21,109 nucleotides of DNA from Alphaproteobacteria bacterium (GTDB lineage: Bacteria > Pseudomonadota > Alphaproteobacteria > Micavibrionales > Micavibrionaceae): assembly GCA_023301785.1 (NCBI GenBank), contig JALZUF010000146.1, forward strand, positions 1-21,109, written 5' to 3'. Below the pieces are notes generated by a model. The model searched no databases and was not told where the DNA came from. It was given only the letters and a program-made list of their open reading frames with translations. Shown here piece by piece: positions 6,777 to 14,085 of this stretch; the first letter of the stretch is position 1, and every line of letters begins with the position of its first letter. Made by a program: the position numbers and the translations under genes.

Positions 6777-7841
6777 ATGAAAGTTGAAAGCAAAGTTTTA
6801 GGTATTTTGGGTGGTGGTCAATTAGGGCGTATGTCGGCAATGGCCGCGGCAAGATTGGGGATTACAACCCATATTTATTGCCCCGAAGAAGCGTGTCCCG
6901 CTAGCCTTGTGACGCCGTATTTCACGTGCGCTGAATACACGGATAAAGAAGCTCTAACAAAATTCGCCAACAGTGTTGATGTTATCTCTTACGAATTTGA
7001 AAATATTCCCGTTGAAACAATCGAATTTCTGACTTCAATTAAGCCTGTTTATCCTGACAGTAAACTTTTAGAAGTATCGCAGAACCGATTGAAAGAAAAA
7101 GACTTTTTGAACTCCATTGGAGTCCTCACAGCACCATGGGCACCCGCCCGATCCGTCGAAGATATTGCCACAACATTTGGCAAATGGGGCTTAAATGAAG
7201 CCATTATAAAAACGACCCGTTTCGGATATGATGGAAAAGGTCAAATATTTCATAGGGATGGCGATGATATCTCATCCAGTTGGGCATCATTAAACACAGA
7301 CGAGGCCGTGATTGAGGGTGTGATAGATTTCGACTATGAAGTATCGATTATTATCGCCCGTGACCTTCAAGGACAAATGGCGGTTTACCCTCCTGTTATG
7401 AATGAACATAAGAATCATATATTGGATAAAACACATTACCCAAGCCCGCTTCCTGAAAGCCTCGCCATTGAGGCGGCGGAAATGGCACGTAAGATTGCAG
7501 ATGCCGTTGATTTGGTTGGCGTACTGGCGCTTGAGCTGTTTGTGACGAAAGATGGCAAGCTTCTCGCAAATGAAATTGCACCCCGCACCCACAATAGTGG
7601 CCATTGGACGATTGATGCTTGTGCGGTGTCCCAATTTGAAAATCATGTGCGTTGCGTGACGGGGCTACCTGTTGGTGCGCCAGAGCCGATTATCGCTGCA
7701 GAAATGCATAACTTGATTGGTGATGATATCCAAAAGCTGGATGATTACCTGAAGACACCACGCGCCCACATTCATTTGTATGGTAAAACGGAAGCGCGTG
7801 AAGGCCGTAAAATGGGACATGTGACTATCTTAAAGAAGTAG
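6777..7841 (+). CDS. purK: 5-(carboxyamino)imidazole ribonucleotide synthase
   Basis: ATP-dependent carboxylation of AIR with bicarbonate to N5-CAIR, the step before PurE. The 354-residue protein is an ATP-grasp enzyme of normal PurK length. It has an N-terminal GILGGGQLGRMSAMAAARLG (9-28), the SYEFENIP motif near 75, the ATP-grasp stretch KTTRFGYDGKGQ around 144-155, a central IIARDLQGQMAVYPPVMNEHKNHILD, and the metal-binding region GVLALELFVTKDGKLLANEIAPRTHNSGHWTIDAC. All expected landmarks are present. Its separation from purE by an antisense gene, with its own promoter, means the two genes need not be expressed as one operon. Confidence 0.96.
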   Translation: MKVESKVLGILGGGQLGRMSAMAAARLGITTHIYCPEEACPASLVTPYFTCAEYTDKEALTKFANSVDVISYEFENIPVETIEFLTSIKPVYPDSKLLEVSQNRLKEKDFLNSIGVLTAPWAPARSVEDIATTFGKWGLNEAIIKTTRFGYDGKGQIFHRDGDDISSSWASLNTDEAVIEGVIDFDYEVSIIIARDLQGQMAVYPPVMNEHKNHILDKTHYPSPLPESLAIEAAEMARKIADAVDLVGVLALELFVTKDGKLLANEIAPRTHNSGHWTIDACAVSQFENHVRCVTGLPVGAPEPIIAAEMHNLIGDDIQKLDDYLKTPRAHIHLYGKTEAREGRKMGHVTILKK

Positions 7842-7844
7842 ATT

Positions 7845-7867
7845 ACACCCTTCTATTAAAGGAGTGT
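7845..7867. other. Small hairpin between convergent purK and the 101-aa gene
   Basis: ACAC-CCTT / CTATTA loop / AAGG-A-GTGT forms an 8-bp stem with one bulged base between two convergent stop codons. It has no T-tract on either strand, so it is at most a weak bidirectional terminator or an RNA 3' end stabiliser. Confidence 0.25.
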
Positions 7868-8172
7868 TAAACTATAACTAAGTCACTTGGCTGTTGAGAC
7901 ATGATCTTAGATAGGTCTGGCAGTTGTTGTTCTAACATAAGGCGTAGTGATGATGGGGATTCTACAAAATATTGCCTCAAACAATCGCCGAGCTGCTCTC
8001 GATCACTTTGAAAAGGTAGAATTTCTAAAACCGCTTGGAAACTTTTAATACAATCAATAGCATCTTGGTGATGCCCTTTTTCTAAATTTCGTCGATAATC
8101 AGCAATCATTGTAGAACAACTAAAATATGGGTCTTCTTGGTATATTTCTCTGTGCTTGTTATTCTGTGTCAT
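7867..8172 (-). CDS. Hypothetical protein, 101 aa
   Basis: Not recognised. A soluble, mostly helical-looking protein with several Cys residues (SCSTM near 19, DCIKSF near 40, DCLRQYF near 64) and no signal peptide or membrane segment. It lies divergent to fumC and convergent with purK. Minus-strand TTTACA (8210-8205) with a 17-base spacer and a poor -10 (TTAAGA) ends nine bases before the ATG, so any leader would be only a few bases. The start MTQNNKHREIYQEDP is the only ATG that fits the frame near that promoter. Confidence 0.55.
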   Translation of the reverse strand: MTQNNKHREIYQEDPYFSCSTMIADYRRNLEKGHHQDAIDCIKSFQAVLEILPFQSDREQLGDCLRQYFVESPSSLRLMLEQQLPDLSKIMSQQPSDLVIV

Positions 8173-8322
8173 GATCTGCTTTCTTAACCTCTTTTTAACT
8201 ATTATGTAAACACTCTACCAGTGTTGGTTATCAAATGTCAAAAAGCTGTACGAAATGCCCTAGACTCTGGCGGTGCAAGCTATATTCTAAGCGTGATTAT
8301 TTATAGAGGATTCTTATTTCAA

Positions 8323-9717
8323 ATGACAAAGACACGTATCGAAACAGACACCATTGGTGAAGTTGAAGTCCCCGCGGACGCTTATTATGGCGCGCAAACA
8401 CAACGCTCGCTTCAAAACTTTGATATTGGGACGGAAAAAATGCCTGCGGCATTGGTTCGTGCCCTGGGTATTCAAAAGAAAGCCGCGGCAATGACCAATA
8501 TGGCGCTCGGTGCGATGGATACGAAAATTGGTGACCCTATCGTCAGTGCCGCAGATGAAATTATTGATGGTACGTTGGCCGATCAGTTTCCTCTGGCTGT
8601 TTGGCAAACAGGCTCAGGCACACAAAGTAATATGAACGCCAACGAAGTTATTGCAGGACGCGCCAACGAAGCCCTAACAGGCACACGTGGCGGTAAAGAC
8701 CCTGTTCACCCGAATGATCATGTGAATATGGGGCAATCATCAAACGATACATTCCCAACCGTGATGCACATTGCGGCGGCGGAGCAAGTGCATAGCGCGC
8801 TGATCCCTGCCCTATCTGATCTTCACGAAGCATTGGAAAATAAAGTTAAAGCCTTTGCCAAGATTGTTAAAAACGGTCGTACACATTTGCAAGATGCGAC
8901 GCCTTTAACATTGGGTCAGGAATTTTCTGGCTATGCGAAGCAAATCGAATATGGATTGGCACGTATCGAAGCGACAATGCCGCGCCTAATGGAATTGGCA
9001 CAAGGCGGCACAGCCGTGGGTACTGGGATTAATTGTAAAATTGGTTTTGCTGAAAAATTCGCAGAAAACGTCAGTGAGATTACAGGCTTAGAATTTCAAA
9101 CAGCAGAGAATAAATTTGAAGCATTGGCCGCGCATGATGCGATGGTTGAATTATCTGGAATGTTAAACGTCATTGCGACGTCATTGATGAAAATTGCCAA
9201 TGATATTCGCTTGCTAGGCTCTGGCCCGCGCTCTGGTATTGGTGAAATTATATTGCCTGCGAATGAGCCAGGTAGCTCAATCATGCCCGGTAAAGTAAAT
9301 CCGACGCAGTGTGAAGCATTGACGATGGTTTGCGCGCAAGTGATGGGCAATCACATGGCAGTCACGATTGCGGGAAGCCAAGGACATTTTGAATTGAATG
9401 TTTACAAACCCGTTATGATTTACAACGTGTTGCAGTCTATTCAACTTATCAGTGATGCGTCCAATTCATTCCGCAAGAACTGTATTGAAGGTATCCAAGC
9501 CGATGAGAAACGCATCAAGATGTTGATGGAGAATTCATTAATGCTGGTGACGGCGCTTAATCCGCATATAGGTTACGATAAAGCCGCCAAGCTGGCGAAG
9601 ACCGCATACAACGAAGGTACATCATTGAAAGAGGCTGGTGTTCAGCTTGGCTATCTTACCGAAGATGAATTTGACCAATGGGTTAAACCTGAAGACATGA
9701 TTGGGCCGAAGGATTAA
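8323..9717 (+). CDS. fumC: Class II fumarate hydratase
   Basis: Iron-independent fumarase that interconverts fumarate and L-malate in the TCA cycle, a cytoplasmic homotetramer. The frame opens further upstream, but the family start MTKTRIETDTIGEVEVPADA is at ATG 8323, with AGAGGA 12 bases before it. This gives 464 residues, close to the usual ~465. Motifs in order: YYGAQTQRSLQNF near 20, GSGTQSNMNANEVI near 100, HVNMGQSSNDTFPT near 135, GRTHLQDATPLTLGQEF near 185, and the superfamily signature GSSIMPGKVNPTQCEA at about 317. The region 8173-8322 has no convincing consensus promoter. It is followed after six bases by the RHH gene. Confidence 0.96.
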   Translation: MTKTRIETDTIGEVEVPADAYYGAQTQRSLQNFDIGTEKMPAALVRALGIQKKAAAMTNMALGAMDTKIGDPIVSAADEIIDGTLADQFPLAVWQTGSGTQSNMNANEVIAGRANEALTGTRGGKDPVHPNDHVNMGQSSNDTFPTVMHIAAAEQVHSALIPALSDLHEALENKVKAFAKIVKNGRTHLQDATPLTLGQEFSGYAKQIEYGLARIEATMPRLMELAQGGTAVGTGINCKIGFAEKFAENVSEITGLEFQTAENKFEALAAHDAMVELSGMLNVIATSLMKIANDIRLLGSGPRSGIGEIILPANEPGSSIMPGKVNPTQCEALTMVCAQVMGNHMAVTIAGSQGHFELNVYKPVMIYNVLQSIQLISDASNSFRKNCIEGIQADEKRIKMLMENSLMLVTALNPHIGYDKAAKLAKTAYNEGTSLKEAGVQLGYLTEDEFDQWVKPEDMIGPKD

Positions 9718-9723
9718 TAGAAG

Positions 9724-9978
9724 ATGTCAGACAACCTTTCTGACATTCTCAACGCCCCTATCGTAAAGCGATCTGTTATGATCGCGGGACACGCAACCAG
9801 TGTGTCGATTGAAAAACCATTTTGGGATGCGTTTAAGGCACTTGCCGATAAGCAGAATAAATCACTCAATCAATTAATTACCGAAATCGACGAAGCGCGC
9901 TCTGTGAACTTATCGAGCGCTATTCGGCTTTATGTCTTGTCTAATGTAACAGAATACAATAACAATAGTTATGGATAA
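9724..9978 (+). CDS. Ribbon-helix-helix (RHH_4) domain protein
   Basis: An 84-residue protein with an RHH_4-type core: the strand KRSVMIAGHATSVSIEKPFWDAF, then the helices FKALADKQNKSLNQLITEID and NLSSAIRLYVLSNV. The pattern R-S-V...G...SV.LE..FW..L...A...... S...LI..ID......NLSSA.R..VL is typical of this short alphaproteobacterial family, which is often annotated as a DNA-binding protein without a known target. It starts six bases after the fumC stop and its stop overlaps the next ATG, so the three form an apparent operon. A link to fumC regulation would be speculation. Confidence 0.85.
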   Translation: MSDNLSDILNAPIVKRSVMIAGHATSVSIEKPFWDAFKALADKQNKSLNQLITEIDEARSVNLSSAIRLYVLSNVTEYNNNSYG

Positions 9979-10338
9979 AAAAGAACCGCGTAGAATTATT
10001 ACTGAAGATGAGACAATTCCGCCTTCAGACTTAGACTTAACATTGCCAAATGTTGACCAATCCCAAGTTCTTGTAACTCCCACTGAATTTTTGTTTTTGA
10101 ACAAGACGCAACGTCTCCAAGCAAAGATGCTCCTGTAGAAGGGCCAGATGGCACCATTTTCGTAGAAAGCCCTGCTGTAGAAGCGCTTGGGTCTGAAGAT
10201 GGTATTATTGACCTTACATCTGTAAAACAAATTTTAGTTCCAAGCGGCATCGAAACAAGTGACGCCGAAAGCACAATTTCACAAAGCACTTCTGCTATAA
10301 TTGTCCAAGCTGATGCTCTACCTAAACGCGGACGTTAA
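9971..10338 (+). pseudogene. Short acidic protein gene with a -1 frame disruption
   Basis: ATG at 9971 overlaps the end of the RHH gene (TATGGATAA). This frame reads MDKKEPRRIITEDETIPPSDL and on to VLVTPTEF, then reaches TAG at 10136-10138 (55 aa). From about 10087 the -1 frame is open to TAA at 10336-10338 and reads like a real protein: VFEQDATSPSKDAPVEG, DGTIFVESPAVEALGSEDG, ending ALPKRGR. It has no ATG, GTG or TTG start of its own. The joint lies in two T5 tracts (10088-10092 and 10094-10098). Adding one base there would restore a ~122-residue acidic protein. A natural one-base deletion, an assembly error or genuine slippage all fit. No homologous family is recognised. Confidence 0.6.
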
Positions 10339-10348
10339 AGCGCTTTAG

Positions 10349-13300
10349 TTAAAACAACCCCTTAAGTACATTATTAATCGCCTCTTCAGGGTCTCCGCCT
10401 TTAAGTAATTCTTTTACGGCATCCTCTGGCTTTTCAATTTTCTTTGGCGCTGGTGCAGGAGCAGGTTCCGCTTTAGGAGCAGGCGCTACTTCATTTGCTG
10501 GCGCAGACTCAACGGGTTCTGCCTTTGGTTCAACTGGCGTAGGGGCTGCTTTTTCTTTTGGCTTCAAGAAATTATTGATGAGTTTTTCAGGGTTTAAGTT
10601 CTTCGTATCCAACTCACCGCCTTCACCAACGATACCGAATTTCTTTAATTTTTCCGTTGTGTCTTCACCTAATAAACCTGGCAATTCTTTTCCTAATTTA
10701 CGTTTTAGCTTTTGAGAAATGTAATCTTCAATAACATTAGTTCCCAACGTCTTAGGGTTACTGAGAGAGCCTTTAATTTTAATGCTGAATGGGTCTAGAT
10801 CCGTCACGCTTTTTAACGATATTTTATTATCAACATTAATCAGCCATTTCGGAAGATCCGCATAACCAGTCGTATTGATCACTGCATCACTGCTATCCAT
10901 GACCATTGATGTGATGTTTGTGATACCTTTCGTGATTTTAAAGTCACCTTTTACTGTATCAAATTTTGTTTGACCACCATTAAGCGCGCCACTGACAAGC
11001 GACGTTGCCGATGTGATAAGCTTTTCTTCCGTCGCCAAACCACGCGCCAATTTTGCCAAATCAAATCCTTTAATGGCAACATTAGTCCCGTTTAAGTTTG
11101 CATCACCATTAAGGGCATTCACAAGGGCATTCGCACTGCCACCTGTTGATTTAACGTCCATATCAAAATTGACTGTTCCTGATGTTTTTAACTTGCCTGA
11201 TCCGCTTAACGCACCCGCTAAGTTTTGAAGATTAATATTGTTCATACCACTTTTCAAACTTAAGCTAACAGGGCTGGCATTTACTTGTGTTGATAACGTT
11301 GCCTGACCGCCAAATACGCCGGCTTTCATCCCATTCACAACCATTTTACCATTACCAATTTTAAGATCAGTTGATGGTTTTGTGAAATTCCATTTACCGT
11401 ATGTTAAGGACGAAGCACTAAGGTCGATATCCAAATCAAGACTATTCATCCATGATAAATCAATCGGTGCCGTTGACCATTTTCCACCGCTCTTACTTGC
11501 GCTAGAAGATCCACCAGCAGATGAACCACCGCCAGATGATTTTGCACCGAGCAAGCTATCTAAGGCAATTTTTCCTGCCGCAATATTACCACGAACAGAA
11601 ACAGGTTTTGCCCCTGAATTGATATCTAAGTTACCCGCGAAATTTGTATCGCCGAAGACAACTTTCATATCAGACAATTTAATTGCCTTGCCGTTAATGT
11701 CGGCTTTTGAAGAATAGTTGATTGCTTGTTGAAGGCCTGCTTGTCCTTTAAAGCCTGGTGAAACGGCTTGGATGGCCTTCACAAGATTAGGGTGCTTCAA
11801 ACCAATAGAAAGGTTTGAGTAAGCTGGCTTGCCCAATAAATCGGTTGCAATTCCTGCCGCTTCTAATTGACCACCCAAAGCTTTTACATCAGCTTTGAAG
11901 TTAAGCTTATCTGTCGCGCCCGTTCCTGAAACATTGGCTTCTAATGCATTTAGACCTGCTGGCAATTTGGAGACATCCACTTTTAATGCCTTGGCAAGTT
12001 GCCCTAAGTTTTTTGTTTTTGTGTAAACGTTAAGATCAATACCACTCAACGCTTGGAGATTAGCAACCTTTCCTTTGACATTGAACGCCGCCCCCGCAAA
12101 ATTATTGACGGCAGCTGTTTTTAACGTCAACGCATTACCAATCATGCTTCCCGTTAAGCGAAGGCCATTTAGGTCTGCATTATTAATGCTTGCTTTTTGC
12201 AAGCTTACGTCGAAATCCAAATCCATTGGTAGTGAAAATCCTTGGATAGGCTTAACGGCTTCTTTAGCGCTTTTTGGTGATGAGCCATCTGTAGAGGCGG
12301 TTTTCTTTTTACCTTGCGCCACCATGATACGATCAAGATCAAGGCTGTCCGCACTAATGTCGATAGACACGCGTGCGCGACCATTGGCTGTTGTTGCGGG
12401 TTTATAGCTTCCGCCTAATCCAACAACCATTTGATCCAATTTCAGGACACTGTCTTTAAGTGTAATCGCCGAACCGTTCAGACCACCGTTTAAATCAAAC
12501 TGCGCTGAATTATAAAGCTTCGTCACAGCGTCCGTATTGGCTTTTGGTGCAAACGATTTAAAGAACGCGGCCAGTTGATTGACTTGTCCGTTCACACTGT
12601 AAGAGAAATTTGGATCCGAATAAACAACCTGCCCTGTCTTCGGTGAGTTTGATGACGCCGCATAAGCAATCGTTGCGTTACCATTTACGCGTCCCTGCCC
12701 TGGCAATTCCATTGCTTTGAAAGTTGTTTTAATCACTTTGCTGTCTTTTTTGATATCAAGAAAAACGCCTTTGATTTCATTGCCTTGAAATTTCACACCG
12801 CCCAGATCAAATTTCATATCTGCATTAATCGGCATTGGTAAAGTTAGGCTTTGCGGGATGAATGATTTTTGCGCTGCCGCATTTGCAGATTTAATAAGTC
12901 CGCTTGATTGCGCCACTTTTTTCGCTGGCACAAAATCATCAATATTAAGCATCGAAGATGATTTGATATTGCCCGTGACGATTAAAGGATTTTTACTATC
13001 AATATTTTGAACTGTGATTTTTCCGTTACCAACAAAGTCACCCAAAGCCAATTTCAACTCGTTGAATGAGGCTTGCTTTTGATTTGCGGTAAGCACGCCA
13101 TCAAGCGCGATTGATTTATTATAGCCGCCCAAAGACACACCTGTGACTTCTTGTAATTTTGCTGGCGAGTTAATATTTAACTTGGTTTTACCTTGCACAT
13201 CGAATGGCGCCTTAATTGATGTCACACCATTGAAGTTTAAAGATGTCTGCGCATCAGGCAAGTTCACAGCCGCGTTGATTGTTAAACCTTCATCTTGTTT

Positions 13301-13963
13301 CGGCAGTTTACCCGTACTGGCGTCAATTTCAATTTTCTTATCTTGGTAAACAACATCGCCTTTTAAATCAAAAGGACCGTTTAAACTGTTTGCTTTTAAT
13401 TCTACGTTCACATCTTTCGCATATTGCGATGCACCTGTTTGGTGATTAATGAAGGACAATTTACCTTCTTTAATTTCTAAACGATCAAGGGCGATAGAAT
13501 CCATAAATTTATTCGGTGTTTTTGCTTCTTCTGCTGGCGTTGTTTCTGCTACGTCTTGCGCATCTTTAACACTGTTTAATTTATCTGTTGTCCATGATGG
13601 GCGACCATCTGCCATGATTTCAATTTGAATATCTGGTGCAATAAGACTGATTGATTTTACTTTTACTTCTTTTTTAAGAAGTGGCATGAGCTCAACACTG
13701 ACTTCGGCACTTTTCATTGTTAGAATGTTATCAAATTTTTTCTTTAATGGTGCTTCAACTGTTAGGCCTTTAATCTCAACATGAGGACTAGGAAGTAAGC
13801 CTAATGATAAGTCCCCTGCAATCTCAATATTTAAGCCTGTCGCATTTTGCACTTGGCTGGTGATTTGAGATTTATATTTGTTCCAATTCACAAAATTCGG
13901 CCCAACCACCGCCGCAACGATCAAAAGAGCAAAAATGGATATAAGGGATATGACAAGACGCAT
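10349..13963 (-). CDS. AsmA-family protein, 1204 aa
   Basis: Starts with a membrane anchor (ISLISIFALLIVAAVVG, about 4-20) followed by the AsmA N-terminal pattern NFVNWNKYKSQITSQVQ, TGLNIEIAGDLSLGLLPSPHVEIKGLTVE. A very long beta-rich repeat region follows, and an AsmA_2-like end with SGTVNFDMDVKSTGGSANALVNALNGDANLNG and GFDLAKLARGL at about 960-1010. Proteins of this family are inner-membrane-anchored and project into the periplasm; relatives (TamB, YhdP, YdbH) are implicated in phospholipid traffic to the outer membrane. A Gly/Ser-rich linker sits at about 806-828. The C-terminal tail has a Pro/Ala/Glu-rich linker (about 1134-1178) flanked by two similar helices, NPEKLINNFLK and DPEEAINNVLK. 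It is last in a three-gene minus-strand row. Confidence 0.88.
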   Translation of the reverse strand: MRLVISLISIFALLIVAAVVGPNFVNWNKYKSQITSQVQNATGLNIEIAGDLSLGLLPSPHVEIKGLTVEAPLKKKFDNILTMKSAEVSVELMPLLKKEVKVKSISLIAPDIQIEIMADGRPSWTTDKLNSVKDAQDVAETTPAEEAKTPNKFMDSIALDRLEIKEGKLSFINHQTGASQYAKDVNVELKANSLNGPFDLKGDVVYQDKKIEIDASTGKLPKQDEGLTINAAVNLPDAQTSLNFNGVTSIKAPFDVQGKTKLNINSPAKLQEVTGVSLGGYNKSIALDGVLTANQKQASFNELKLALGDFVGNGKITVQNIDSKNPLIVTGNIKSSSMLNIDDFVPAKKVAQSSGLIKSANAAAQKSFIPQSLTLPMPINADMKFDLGGVKFQGNEIKGVFLDIKKDSKVIKTTFKAMELPGQGRVNGNATIAYAASSNSPKTGQVVYSDPNFSYSVNGQVNQLAAFFKSFAPKANTDAVTKLYNSAQFDLNGGLNGSAITLKDSVLKLDQMVVGLGGSYKPATTANGRARVSIDISADSLDLDRIMVAQGKKKTASTDGSSPKSAKEAVKPIQGFSLPMDLDFDVSLQKASINNADLNGLRLTGSMIGNALTLKTAAVNNFAGAAFNVKGKVANLQALSGIDLNVYTKTKNLGQLAKALKVDVSKLPAGLNALEANVSGTGATDKLNFKADVKALGGQLEAAGIATDLLGKPAYSNLSIGLKHPNLVKAIQAVSPGFKGQAGLQQAINYSSKADINGKAIKLSDMKVVFGDTNFAGNLDINSGAKPVSVRGNIAAGKIALDSLLGAKSSGGGSSAGGSSSASKSGGKWSTAPIDLSWMNSLDLDIDLSASSLTYGKWNFTKPSTDLKIGNGKMVVNGMKAGVFGGQATLSTQVNASPVSLSLKSGMNNINLQNLAGALSGSGKLKTSGTVNFDMDVKSTGGSANALVNALNGDANLNGTNVAIKGFDLAKLARGLATEEKLITSATSLVSGALNGGQTKFDTVKGDFKITKGITNITSMVMDSSDAVINTTGYADLPKWLINVDNKISLKSVTDLDPFSIKIKGSLSNPKTLGTNVIEDYISQKLKRKLGKELPGLLGEDTTEKLKKFGIVGEGGELDTKNLNPEKLINNFLKPKEKAAPTPVEPKAEPVESAPANEVAPAPKAEPAPAPAPKKIEKPEDAVKELLKGGDPEEAINNVLKGLF

Positions 13964-14032
13964 ACTGAAAATCTTTCTGATTAAAAATAGGTTATATTGA
14001 GCTTACGCTTTTATAGGGCATACGTTCCAATT

Positions 14033-14055
14033 CCTCAACGTTTATCACGTTGAGG
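14033..14055 (-). other. Perfect 9-bp hairpin between the coiled-coil and AsmA genes
   Basis: CCTCAACGT, five-base loop TTATC, ACGTTGAGG. It lies in the 122-base gap between the two genes. There is no U-tract after it on either strand, so it does not look like a standard terminator. It could be a processing or stability element, a partial terminator, or a protein-binding palindrome. Confidence 0.45.
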
Positions 14056-14085
14056 GTGCAAATGATTTTATATTAAGTAAAATAA

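Noticed and set aside
8209..8225. AACACT-N5-AGTGTT inverted repeat upstream of fumC
   Set aside because: Only six base pairs with no promoter element clearly overlapping it; expected by chance in a window of this size.
10336..10347. 12-bp palindrome TAAAGCGCTTTA between the convergent stops of the frame-disrupted gene and the AsmA gene
   Set aside because: The stem is too short for a terminator hairpin with no loop, and there is no T-run; it is made largely of the two stop regions.
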